Below, piece after piece: positions 9,340 to 17,369 of a stretch of DNA of 64,000 nt. The DNA comes from Streptomyces sp. NBC_01288 (GTDB lineage Bacteria; Actinomycetota; Actinomycetes; Streptomycetales; Streptomycetaceae), in the NCBI RefSeq assembly GCF_035982055.1, contig NZ_CP108427.1, positions 9,981,001-10,045,000 of the forward strand. The letters are read 5' to 3'. How positions within the stretch are numbered: position 1 is the first letter of the stretch; each line of letters opens with the position of its first letter. The notes under the pieces are model-generated. The model was not told the DNA's origin and searched no databases. It worked only from the letters and a program-made list of their open reading frames with translations. A program made the position numbers and the translations under genes.

Positions 9340-10683
9340 ATGTCTTCCTCCCCCTCGCCGTCCCCCGCGCCCGCCCTGTCCGCGCGCGTCAGCAGGCTGG
9401 CCCTCCTGGTCGTCGGTCTGTGCTGGCTGGCCGTTCTCTTCGACGGCCTCGACATGTTCATCTACGGCTCGGTGCTGCCGCACCTGCTGGAGACGAAGAC
9501 CTTCGGTCTCACCGCGGACAAGGCCGGTGACCTTGGCAGCTACGCCACCTTCGGCATGCTGGTGGGCGCTCTCACCGCGGGTACGGTCGCGGACCGGATC
9601 GGCCGCAAGCAGCTGATGATCGGCTGCGTGACGCTCTTCTCGCTCGCCTCCGCCATCTGTGCGGTCTCGGGCAGCGTCGAGGTCTTCGGCCTCGGCCGCA
9701 CCCTCGCCGGTGTCGGCCTCGGCGGTCTGCTGCCGACCGCGATCAGCATGGTCTCCGACTACGCCCCGCGCGGCCGGACCGCCCTCACCATCGGCATGCT
9801 GATGACCGCCCACCACGCCGGCGGCATCCTCTCCGCCTATGTGGCCAAGTGGCTGGTGGAGCCGGTCGGTTGGCGCGCCGCCTTCTGGGTCTGCGTCCTC
9901 CCGCTGCTCTTCGTCCCGGTGCTCCTGAAGTTCCTGCCCGAGTCGCTGAGCTTCCTCGTCGCCAAGGGCCGCACCGACGAGGCCCACGCCCTCGCCGAAC
10001 GCTTCGAGGTCCAACTGCCCGCAGCGGCGGGCAAGAAGACGGCGGCCGATCGCTGGGACGCCCTGCTCGCCCTCTTCCGCGGCGGCGAACGGCTCCAGAC
10101 CCTGCTGTACTGGCTGGCCTCCTTCGGTGGCCTGCTCCTCGTCTACGGCGTCGCCACCTGGCTGCCCACCCTGATGCGCGCCGAGGGCTACGAACTGGCC
10201 AACGCCCTCACGTTCGTGGTCGTGTTCAACCTCGGCGGCATCGTGGGCATGCTCGTCGCCGGCCGCGCCGCCGACCGCTTCGGCGCCCCGCGCATCTCGG
10301 CGATCTGGTTCGCGCTCACCGCCGTCGGCGTCTTCCTGCTCGGTGTCCACATGAACCAGGCCGTCACGATGCTGGTCGTCTTCCTCACCGGCGTCTTCCT
10401 CAACAGCGCCCAGACGATGATCTACGCGACGGTCTCCATCCGGTCCACTCCGGACAACCGCGCCACCGCGGTCGGTTGGACCTCCGGCATGGGCCGCTTC
10501 GGCGCGGTCTTCGGCCCGTGGCTCGGCGGCCAGCTCCTCGCCTCGGGCAACGGCGACTGGGGTTTCACGTCCTTCGCGATCGCCGGTCTGTCGTCGATGG
10601 TGTTCATCGGCATCGCGGCGCTGCGCAGCTCGAAGCAGGGCGAACAGGCCAACGCCCCGCAGGAGCTGGTCGGTTCGCACTGA
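9340..10683 (+). CDS. MFS aromatic-acid:H+ symporter (AAHS type), likely gallate uptake
   Basis: A 447-residue major facilitator protein with about twelve membrane spans. The first span carries LFDGLDMFIYGSVLPHL, the DGxD signature of the aromatic acid:H+ symporter family (PcaK, GalT, VanK), and the cytoplasmic loop GTVADRIGRKQL follows span 2. It imports aromatic carboxylates by proton symport in the cytoplasmic membrane. The ATG is preceded by AGAGG. It has its own promoter carrying the GntR-type operator and lies directly after the ring-cleavage gene, so gallate or protocatechuate uptake is inferred. Confidence 0.88.
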   Translation: MSSSPSPSPAPALSARVSRLALLVVGLCWLAVLFDGLDMFIYGSVLPHLLETKTFGLTADKAGDLGSYATFGMLVGALTAGTVADRIGRKQLMIGCVTLFSLASAICAVSGSVEVFGLGRTLAGVGLGGLLPTAISMVSDYAPRGRTALTIGMLMTAHHAGGILSAYVAKWLVEPVGWRAAFWVCVLPLLFVPVLLKFLPESLSFLVAKGRTDEAHALAERFEVQLPAAAGKKTAADRWDALLALFRGGERLQTLLYWLASFGGLLLVYGVATWLPTLMRAEGYELANALTFVVVFNLGGIVGMLVAGRAADRFGAPRISAIWFALTAVGVFLLGVHMNQAVTMLVVFLTGVFLNSAQTMIYATVSIRSTPDNRATAVGWTSGMGRFGAVFGPWLGGQLLASGNGDWGFTSFAIAGLSSMVFIGIAALRSSKQGEQANAPQELVGSH

Positions 10684-10777
10684 CCAGGCAGGGCACACAC
10701 GGACAGGACCGGACGCCGGCCACCGCGGGGGATGCGGGGGTCGGCGTCGGTCCGTGTGGGCCGTCTATGGTTCCGGG

Positions 10778-11347
10778 ATGAGCAACTCCGCTGCGGCTGC
10801 TGTCCTGACGACCGCGGACCTGTCCGAAGCGATACGTGCCGTGCGTACCTTGCTGGAGATGGCGGACGTCGACCCGGGAGAGGTCGACTTCGAAGCCGTG
10901 ATCAGGTCGCCGGACGTCCTGGCGCGCGTACGTCACGTACTGCCCGACCTCGAATGGTGGGCGTCGGCCGGCAAGGAGCACGGTTCGTCGGAGGCCGGCG
11001 ACGACCCCGCGGACTGCCTGCCTGCCCAGGTCTTCGACTGGGGCCGTCCGCTGGACCGCGCTGAGCCCTTCATCGCCGCTCTGGGGCCGGACCCCGCGGC
11101 TGTCCGGTGGGATCTGGACGCATGGCCCGCGGTTCCGGAAGCGGGACTGGAGGCGATCTCGCAGAAGTACGCGTACCTCACGTTGACCGTGAATTCCCGG
11201 GATCTCTACCAGGACGAGCCGTCGCAGGACCACACCGTCCATGTGCACGTCCGGAACCGGAACGGCTTCCAGACCGCCCGCGCCCATTGGCTCGCCGATC
11301 AAGTGGGTGGTCGATTCACCGGCAGAGTGGAGTCGGCACCTCTGTGA
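10778..11347 (+). CDS. Hypothetical protein, 189 residues
   Basis: No family recognised. The protein is soluble and acidic, with several Trp residues (EWWASAGKEH, DWGRPLDR, RWDLDAW) and a C-terminal half that looks like beta strands (YLTLTVNSRDLYQDE, HTVHVHVRNRNGFQ). There is no signal peptide or membrane span. The ATG was chosen over an upstream in-frame GTG because it follows a GGG-rich stretch and gives a normal start. It stands alone between the MFS gene and the convergent cupin gene, with GC-rich codon use like its neighbours, so it is probably a real gene. Confidence 0.55.
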   Translation: MSNSAAAAVLTTADLSEAIRAVRTLLEMADVDPGEVDFEAVIRSPDVLARVRHVLPDLEWWASAGKEHGSSEAGDDPADCLPAQVFDWGRPLDRAEPFIAALGPDPAAVRWDLDAWPAVPEAGLEAISQKYAYLTLTVNSRDLYQDEPSQDHTVHVHVRNRNGFQTARAHWLADQVGGRFTGRVESAPL

Positions 11348-11409
11348 CCCGGCACAGCGGCCGGAACGCGTCTCCATCCGCCTGAGTCACCTCGTCGGCC
11401 GGACAGGTC

Positions 11410-11823
11410 CTAGTCGTCCGAGCCCATCTGGTCCTCCGCCGACAGGTGTTCCACCGTCCTGCCCGTCTCGGTGAACGTGCGCGTGACGTACCCCGACGAG
11501 TACACCCACAGGATGCGCAGCGGGGTGTCGCCGATGTTCCGGAACAGGTGGGGGATCGGGGAGGGCACGTATGTGGTGTCGTACCGCTCCAGCTTCGTCA
11601 CCTCGCCGTCGACCACCACCTCCGCCCGGCCCTCCAGGATCGTCACGTGCTCGTCGCAGTTGTGCGAGTGCAACGGCGCCCCGGAGCCGACCGGATACAC
11701 GCTCATCCCACTGGTGATCCGGTTCTCCCCGCCCGCTGACGGCGTCGTGACGAGAGGTGTCGTGACGACGGCACCGCCCCGGTCGAGCACGGGCACGGAC
11801 GCGACCTTGATGATCGTGGTCAT
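11410..11823 (-). CDS. Cupin-domain protein
   Basis: A 137-residue single-domain cupin. Motif 1 is visible ([18 protein letters not shown], with His, His and Glu as metal ligands), and motif 2 follows around [12 protein letters not shown]. Such proteins are small metal-dependent dioxygenases, isomerases or sensors; the function here is unknown. The start at MTTIIK was chosen because AAAGGAAA lies just upstream; a longer form from 11844 is possible. It is divergent from the carboxymuconolactone-decarboxylase-like gene and shares with it a 204-base control region that carries a GCAG-N7-TTGC element. Confidence 0.8.
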   Translation of the reverse strand: MTTIIKVASVPVLDRGGAVVTTPLVTTPSAGGENRITSGMSVYPVGSGAPLHSHNCDEHVTILEGRAEVVVDGEVTKLERYDTTYVPSPIPHLFRNIGDTPLRILWVYSSGYVTRTFTETGRTVEHLSAEDQMGSDD

Positions 11824-11903
11824 CCGGATTTCCTTTCCGTTCACACGCTTCTGCGTCGCACGACGTTAGGCCCCGCGTGAAGGAATGGGTGCCCTCTGGC
11901 GTG

Positions 11904-11918
11904 CAGCTTTACCTTGCA
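11904..11918. promoter_or_regulatory. GCAR-N7-TTGC element, cupin/CMD divergent promoter
   Basis: GCAGCTTTACCTTGC is a near match to the perfect GCAA-N7-TTGC sites found before the extradiol dioxygenase gene at 17370 and the amidohydrolase gene at 26663. It lies 110 bases before the CMD start. Probably bound by the LysR protein encoded at 16360 (inference). Confidence 0.4.
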
Positions 11919-12027
11919 TTTCCAGGGGGGTGAGCTTCCCGGACCCGGCTGTACCGTCGGCACGCATCGCACGGATTCACGAACCGTGCACGTAACGCGC
12001 CGGAAAGAAAAGGCAGGTAAAGGCCCC

Positions 12028-12630
12028 ATGAGGCTCCCCGTTCTCACCGAAGAGGAAATGGACCCGCGCCAGCAGGAACTGGCCGCCCGCATCGCCGGCC
12101 GGCGCGGCGGAGTCCGCGGTCCCTTCCGGGTCTGGCTGCACAGCCCGGAGATGTGCGAAAGGGCCGAATCCCTCGGCGCCTTCGCCCGGTTCGACTCCAG
12201 CCTCCCCAGGCACCTGAGCGAACTCACGCTGCTGATGGCCGCCCGCAACTGGGACGCGCAGTACTCCTGGAACGCCCATGTGCACCAGGCGATCGAGGCC
12301 GGCATCCCGGAGGCCGCCGTCAAGGCCATCGCCGAGAAGCGCGAGGCCGTCTTCGACAACGAGGCGGACCAGGCCTTCTACCGGTTCTGCCGCGAGATCC
12401 TCGACGAGCACTTCGTCACCGACGAGACCTTCGCCGCCGCACTGGAACACTTCGGCTCCAAGGGCCTGGTCGACACCATCGGCGCACTCGGCAACTTCAC
12501 CATGCTCGGCATGTGCCTGAACACCTTCCAGGTGGACCTCCAGGCCGACAGGGAACCCCCGTTCCCGGACATCCGCGGCTACGGCCGTGTCGCCCCGGAC
12601 GGCGCCGACGGCACCGAGTCACGGCCGTGA
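12028..12630 (+). CDS. Carboxymuconolactone decarboxylase (AhpD-like) family protein
   Basis: A 200-residue helical CMD-fold protein. The core segment LMAARNWDAQYSWNAHVHQA matches the family's substrate/proton-relay helix; the AhpD CxxC is absent, so peroxidase activity is unlikely. Members act as lactone decarboxylases or of unknown role in aromatic catabolism. The ATG follows AAGGCAGGTAAAGG. Its stop overlaps the GTG of the ABC ATPase gene (GTGA), so it is the first gene of the transporter operon, an unusual pairing that suggests the imported compound is also processed by this protein. Confidence 0.8.
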   Translation: MRLPVLTEEEMDPRQQELAARIAGRRGGVRGPFRVWLHSPEMCERAESLGAFARFDSSLPRHLSELTLLMAARNWDAQYSWNAHVHQAIEAGIPEAAVKAIAEKREAVFDNEADQAFYRFCREILDEHFVTDETFAAALEHFGSKGLVDTIGALGNFTMLGMCLNTFQVDLQADREPPFPDIRGYGRVAPDGADGTESRP

Positions 12631-14129
12631 CAACTCCGGGGGGAGGCGCGGTACTTCGCGTCCGGGGGGTCACCAAGAGCTTCGGTGGCGCTGCCGCGCT
12701 CAAGGGCGTGGACCTCGACCTGTACCCGGGCGAGGTCCACGCGCTGATGGGCATGAACGGCGCCGGCAAGTCGACGCTGGTGCAGGTCCTTTCGGGGGTT
12801 CATCAGGCCGACGCGGGCACCGTCGAGGTCAACGGGCGGGCGCAGCACGGACTTACGGTCCGCAAGGCACGCCGGCTCGGTATCGCGTCGGTGCCACAGC
12901 GCCGGGAGCTGGCAATGGGGCTCACCGTCGCCGAGAACGTGATGCTCGGCGACCTGCCGACGCGCGGCGGTGCCGTGCGCTGGAAGGCGGTCGACTCCGA
13001 GGCCCGCAAGGCCTTGGAGGGGCTCGGCATCGACATCGACGTGACACGGACCGCGGGGTCGCTCACCGTCGCCGAACAGACCATGGTCGAGGTGGCCCGC
13101 GAGGTCCGCCGCGGCGGCCGCATCCTCGTCCTCGACGAACCGACCGCCTGTCTGAGCGCCGAAGCGGCGCACCAGATAAGGGAGTTGGTCCGCACCCTGC
13201 GCGACGAGGGCGTCTCCGTCGTCTACATCTCGCACTACATCGACGAGGTGCTGGCCGTCGCCGACCGGGTCACGGTGCTGCGGGACGGAGCGGTCGTCCG
13301 CAGCGCCCCGGCCGCCGAGTTCGACGCCGCCGGTCTCGTCCGCAGCATGGTCGGCCGCGATGTCGTGTCGCAGCGATCTCAACGGCCCGCTCCCAAGGAC
13401 GAGATCGGGCTCACGGTACGCGGGCTCACCGACGGCCGGGCCGTACGGGACTTCACCGTCGAGGTGCGCAAGGGCGAGATCGTCGCCGTGCTCGGACCCG
13501 CCGGGGACGCGCAGTCGCGCCTCTTCGACCTGCTCTCCGGGCGCCGCCGTCCCGACACCGGCCGACTCGCGGTGGACGGAACTCCGGTGCCGTTCGGCCG
13601 AGTTCACGCCTCCCTCTCCAGTGGTCTGCGCTGCGTCACCGGCGACCGCCGTGCGCTGGGCCTGGTCCCGGAGCTGTCCCTGGACGAGAACCTGATGCTG
13701 GCCGGCGACCGCTTCGCCCGCCGTCGGACGCACCGACGGGCCCAACTCGCCCGCCGGGCAGCCCCGTTGCGCCGCAGCTACGGAGTGGTCGCGCTCGCCG
13801 GGAACCCGCCGGTGGGCGCGCTGTCCGGGGGCAACCAGCAGAAGGTGCTGCTCGCCAAGTGGCTCCAGACCGAGCCGGTCGCCTGCTTCCTGGAGGACCC
13901 CACCAACGGGGTCGACATCGCGGCCATGGCCGACATCCACGCCCTCGTCGACGACCTCGCCTCGCGCGGTGTCGCCGTACTCCTCGCCTCCTCGTCCGCC
14001 GAGGAGGTCATGCGCCTCGCCGACCGGGTCGTCGTCGTCAGCGCCGGCCGGACGGTCGCCGAGCACGACATCGACGCCATCACCCACGACGAACTCGTCG
14101 CCACCGCTCTCGGAGGTCAACCGCAGTGA
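12627..14129 (+). CDS. Sugar-type ABC importer ATPase (RbsA/MglA family)
   Basis: A 500-residue fusion of two nucleotide-binding domains, the format of ribose/galactose-type importers. Domain 1 has Walker A GMNGAGKST, a signature at LTVAEQTMVEVARE and Walker B ILVLDEPT. Domain 2 has a degenerate Walker A (GPAGDAQSRL, no Lys), an intact signature LSGGNQQKV and EDPTNGVDI as Walker B, as usual for this family. It powers the permease encoded next, with 4-nt overlaps at both ends. Context suggests an aromatic or plant-derived solute rather than a sugar; the sequence alone cannot tell. Confidence 0.92.
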   Translation: MTTPGGGAVLRVRGVTKSFGGAAALKGVDLDLYPGEVHALMGMNGAGKSTLVQVLSGVHQADAGTVEVNGRAQHGLTVRKARRLGIASVPQRRELAMGLTVAENVMLGDLPTRGGAVRWKAVDSEARKALEGLGIDIDVTRTAGSLTVAEQTMVEVAREVRRGGRILVLDEPTACLSAEAAHQIRELVRTLRDEGVSVVYISHYIDEVLAVADRVTVLRDGAVVRSAPAAEFDAAGLVRSMVGRDVVSQRSQRPAPKDEIGLTVRGLTDGRAVRDFTVEVRKGEIVAVLGPAGDAQSRLFDLLSGRRRPDTGRLAVDGTPVPFGRVHASLSSGLRCVTGDRRALGLVPELSLDENLMLAGDRFARRRTHRRAQLARRAAPLRRSYGVVALAGNPPVGALSGGNQQKVLLAKWLQTEPVACFLEDPTNGVDIAAMADIHALVDDLASRGVAVLLASSSAEEVMRLADRVVVVSAGRTVAEHDIDAITHDELVATALGGQPQ

Positions 14130-15139
14130 GCGTCAAGACACTTCCCGAAGCCCCCGGCGTCGACGACCCACCCGGGAAAGCCCGTTCCCGCTTCTCGCCG
14201 GCGGCCTTGCGCGGGGCCCCGCACACCGGGCTGATCGCCGTCCTGATCGTCGTGATCGTGGCCACCTCGATGCGGACCGACTCGTTCGCCACCGACACGA
14301 ACGTCATCAACATCCTGCGCCAGGTCAGCGTCGTCGCCGTGATCGCGGCGGGACTCACGCTGCTGATGACCGCGGGCGGCATGGACTTCTCGATGGGCAG
14401 CAACGTCGCCGTGACGACCGCGGTCGGGGCGCAGTTGCTGGCCCACGGCCACTCCACCGCGTTCACCGTCGTCGTCTCACTCGTACTGGCCACGCTGATC
14501 GGTCTGGTCAACGGGGTGGTCGTGACGTTCACGAACGTCGCCCCCTTCGTCGCGACCCTGGCGACGGCCACCCTGCTGGACGGCGTCGCCCTGCTCGTGC
14601 TCGACAGCGTCAGCGTCTCCATCGGCACCAAGATGTTCGCCCTCGGCAACAACAAGATCCTCGGGGTGCCGTACCTGCTGGTCGTGGCGATCCTCGTGCT
14701 GGTGGCGACCGCCCTGGTCATGCGGTTCACCGTGTTCGGCCGCGACGCCTTCGCCATCGGCGGCAACGAGCACGTCGCCCGGCTCAGCGGCATCAATGTC
14801 ACCGCCCGCAAGCTCTCGCTCTACGCCCTCACCGGCGCCCTGTCCGGCCTCGCGGGCCTGATGCTGCTGTCCCGGCTCAGCGGCAGCAGCCCCGGCACCG
14901 GCGGACTCTCCCTCCAGCTCCAGGCCGTCGCGGCGGTCGTCATCGGCGGCACCGCCCTGGCCGGCGGCCACGGCACGGTCGTAGGCACCGCGCTCGGTGT
15001 GGTCCTCCTCGGCGTGGTCGCCAACGCGCTGAACCTGCTCCAGGTCTCCAGCAACTACCAGTCGGTCTCCGTCGGCGCGGTGCTGCTCATCGCGGCCGTC
15101 GCCAACGAGATGCACAAGGCACGTTCCGCACGGCATTGA
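14126..15139 (+). CDS. ABC importer permease (RbsC-like, BPD_transp_2)
   Basis: A 337-residue integral membrane protein with eight or more hydrophobic spans after a roughly 30-residue cytoplasmic leader. The GGMDFSMGSNVAV segment near the third span and AIGGNEHVARLSGINV in the cytoplasmic coupling loop are typical of RbsC-type permeases, followed by AVVIGGTALAGGHGTV. It probably forms a homodimeric channel with the two-domain ATPase encoded just upstream (GTGA overlap). The third component, a binding lipoprotein, follows after 51 bases. Confidence 0.92.
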   Translation: MSVKTLPEAPGVDDPPGKARSRFSPAALRGAPHTGLIAVLIVVIVATSMRTDSFATDTNVINILRQVSVVAVIAAGLTLLMTAGGMDFSMGSNVAVTTAVGAQLLAHGHSTAFTVVVSLVLATLIGLVNGVVVTFTNVAPFVATLATATLLDGVALLVLDSVSVSIGTKMFALGNNKILGVPYLLVVAILVLVATALVMRFTVFGRDAFAIGGNEHVARLSGINVTARKLSLYALTGALSGLAGLMLLSRLSGSSPGTGGLSLQLQAVAAVVIGGTALAGGHGTVVGTALGVVLLGVVANALNLLQVSSNYQSVSVGAVLLIAAVANEMHKARSARH

Positions 15140-15190
15140 CCGGCTCTACTCACTCCCTCCTTTCGCTCCCTCCTTGAATGGCGGTTCACC

Positions 15191-16141
15191 ATGAGAATCT
15201 CGTTCCGTTCCCGCAGAGCCATGCTCGCCGCGTTCGCCGGCACCACTCTCGTACTGAGCGGTTGCGGCACGAGCGACGACAGCGGCAGTTCCGGCGATGT
15301 CACCCTCGGGTTCGTCAACGGCGGCGACACCGAGTTCCACAGCTGTCTCCAGAAAGCGGTCGAGCAGGAGGCGAAGACGGAGAACGCCAAGGTCTTCACC
15401 GCCAACTCGCACCAGAATTCCACCACCGAGCTGTCCAACATCGAGGACATGACCTCGCGCAACGTGAGCGCGCTGATCGTGCAGACGGTCAACGTGGACG
15501 CGCTGAAGGGCGACATCGCCAAGGCGAAGGCCGCGGACATACCGATCTATCTGACCTCCGTTGCCACCAGCGACGTGAACGACATCCTCGGCGCGGCCGT
15601 CGTGGACCTCACGAAGGTCGGCGCCCTGGACGCGGGCTGGGTCGCGACCGACGCGGGCGGCAAGAGCGTCGAGGTCGGCGTCATCGCGGGTGCGCCCGGC
15701 GCCGCCTCCGACCTCCTCGTGGGCGGTTTCACCAAGGCGCTGCCCAGCACCGCGAAGGTGGTCGCGAACCAGCCGGGCATGTTCAACCCGGTGAAGGCGC
15801 AGGACGTCGCGGAGAACATGATCCAGGCGCATCCGAACCTGGAGTACGCGTTCGTCGCCTCCGAGGACATGGCGCTGGCCGCCCGCAAGGCGTTCGACGC
15901 GGCCGGCAAGAAGGACGTGAAGATCGTGACCGTCAACGGCACGGACGAGGGCCTGGCCGCCGTCAAGGACGGACGGCTCTCCGCCACCGTGGCCAACTCG
16001 GCCATGGCGATCGGACAGACCGCCGTGAAGAACGCGGTCGGTCTGCTGGCCGAGAAAAAGGTTGACAAAATTGCCAACATTCCTCTTTTGTTGGTGACCA
16101 AGGACAACCTGAGCAAGGCCCCCCAGTACTGCCCGAAGTAA
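15191..16141 (+). CDS. ABC importer solute-binding lipoprotein (Peripla_BP_4 type)
   Basis: A 316-residue binding protein with a twin-charged leader, hydrophobic stretch and lipobox VLSGC (Cys about 25), so it is lipid-anchored on the outer face of the membrane. The remainder is a two-lobed ribose-binding-like fold (VTLGFVNGGDTEF at the first strand; NVSALIVQTVN; hinge region near the C-terminus). It delivers solute to the permease encoded upstream. The last 60 bases are noticeably AT-rich (GTTGACAAAATTGCCAAC), unlike the rest. A strong hairpin follows the stop. Confidence 0.9.
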   Translation: MRISFRSRRAMLAAFAGTTLVLSGCGTSDDSGSSGDVTLGFVNGGDTEFHSCLQKAVEQEAKTENAKVFTANSHQNSTTELSNIEDMTSRNVSALIVQTVNVDALKGDIAKAKAADIPIYLTSVATSDVNDILGAAVVDLTKVGALDAGWVATDAGGKSVEVGVIAGAPGAASDLLVGGFTKALPSTAKVVANQPGMFNPVKAQDVAENMIQAHPNLEYAFVASEDMALAARKAFDAAGKKDVKIVTVNGTDEGLAAVKDGRLSATVANSAMAIGQTAVKNAVGLLAEKKVDKIANIPLLLVTKDNLSKAPQYCPK

Positions 16142-16149
16142 CGAGCACC

Positions 16150-16177
16150 GCTCGAAGCGACGAGCACCGCTTCGAGC
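16150..16177. terminator. Hairpin ending the ABC importer operon
   Basis: A perfect 10-bp stem GCTCGAAGCG/CGCTTCGAGC with an 8-base loop begins 8 bases after the binding-protein stop. No T-run follows. A transcription end here would separate the importer operon from the LysR gene. Confidence 0.7.
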
Positions 16178-16359
16178 AGCGGAGTCCGGTGCCGGGAGCG
16201 ACACCTGTCTCATTGTTGTCCGAGCCGCCTGTCCGCCACATCGCCGGAATGTCCAAGTGGAGCCGCCACCAGGACACCCCGGCAGGGGTCGGACCCATCA
16301 GTACGACCGGCACCGCCGCCGGGGCCCACCCCTGGCACACGTGGGCCTCCGGAGGAATC

Positions 16360-17271
16360 ATGGATCGACTGCTCCTCATGCACAGCTTCGTCACCGTCGC
16401 GCAGGCCGGCAGCTTCAGCGGCGCGGCGAAGAAGCTGGGCTCGTCGGGCTCGCTGGTGTCGCGCCACGTCGCCGAGCTGGAACGACAGGTGGGCGTCCGC
16501 CTGGTCAACCGCACCGCCCGCTCGGTCAGCCTCACCGAACCGGGGCTGAAGTACGCCGAGTTCGCGGCCCGCATCCTCGACGAGATAGAGGCCGAGGACG
16601 CTGTCATCTCGCACCTCCACGACCGCGCCGAGGGCACCCTGAGCATCATCTGCCCGAAGTGGATAGGCAGCCTGGACCTCGGGGACGCGATCGCCGCCTT
16701 CTCCGCCGCCCACCCCAAGATCCACGTCCGCTTCGAGCTCGGCGGTATGTCGGACCGTACGTACGACTTCCTGGACAGCGGCTTCGACGTCGCCTTCCAC
16801 ACCCGCGACCTGCGCGACTCCAGCGTCCGCCTCAAGAAGATCGCCTCACTGCCCTTCGTCCTCTGCGCCGCCGAGAAGTACCTGGAGCGCGGCGGCCCCC
16901 TCACCGAGCCCAACGGCCTCGCCCACCACGACTGCCTCGTCCACGTCAACGACCCGGTCTGGCGCATCGGCCACGGCCACGCCTCCACCCTGCACAAGAT
17001 CCGCAACATCGCCTTCTCGTCGAACTCGTACATCGCCCTCCAGAAGGCCGCCGTCCACGGCCGCGGCATCGCCCTGCTGCCCCAGCGTCCCGCCTACGAC
17101 GACCTGATGACCGGCGCCCTCCAGGTCCTGCTCCCCGAGCTGGCGGTCCCCGACCGCCCCCTGTTCGCGATCTACGGCCCCGGCCAGGCCACCCCGCGCA
17201 AGGTCAGCGTGTTCCTGGACTTCCTCGCCGAATGGTTCTCGCAGAATCCCATTCCGGCCATCGAGTCGTAG
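16360..17271 (+). CDS. LysR-family transcriptional regulator
   Basis: A 303-residue LysR protein; the N-terminal HTH is clear (FVTVAQAGSFSGAAKKLGSS, then GSLVSRHVAELE) and the effector domain is full length. The ATG follows GGAGGA at ideal spacing. It is encoded upstream of, and in the same direction as, the second meta-cleavage gene set. A perfect palindrome CGCAA-N7-TTGCG lies 2 bases after its stop, in front of the dioxygenase gene, and related elements precede three other units, so it is the best candidate regulator of this catabolic region. Confidence 0.93.
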   Translation: MDRLLLMHSFVTVAQAGSFSGAAKKLGSSGSLVSRHVAELERQVGVRLVNRTARSVSLTEPGLKYAEFAARILDEIEAEDAVISHLHDRAEGTLSIICPKWIGSLDLGDAIAAFSAAHPKIHVRFELGGMSDRTYDFLDSGFDVAFHTRDLRDSSVRLKKIASLPFVLCAAEKYLERGGPLTEPNGLAHHDCLVHVNDPVWRIGHGHASTLHKIRNIAFSSNSYIALQKAAVHGRGIALLPQRPAYDDLMTGALQVLLPELAVPDRPLFAIYGPGQATPRKVSVFLDFLAEWFSQNPIPAIES

Positions 17272-17272
17272 C

Positions 17273-17289
17273 CGCAAGAAACGATTGCG
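17273..17289. promoter_or_regulatory. CGCAA-N7-TTGCG palindrome before the extradiol dioxygenase operon
   Basis: Perfect 5-bp arms with a 7-base spacer (CGCAAGAAACGATTGCG), 80 bases upstream of the dioxygenase ATG, in a LysR-type position. A -10-like TAGGCT is at 17335-17340. The same palindrome with other spacer bases occurs at 26569-26585. Confidence 0.55.
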
Positions 17290-17369
17290 AATTCAGACGA
17301 GCCCGGACCATTGAGGCCTTCACGCCCCGAAATCTAGGCTCGCCGGGCGACCCGCGAAACGAGGCATCC

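Noticed and set aside
16058-16081. Sequence AAGGTTGACAAAATTGCCAACATT resembling the tandem GntR operator
   Set aside because: It lies inside the coding end of the binding lipoprotein gene, the second unit matches poorly, and no gene starts at the right distance. Kept only as an AT-rich oddity.
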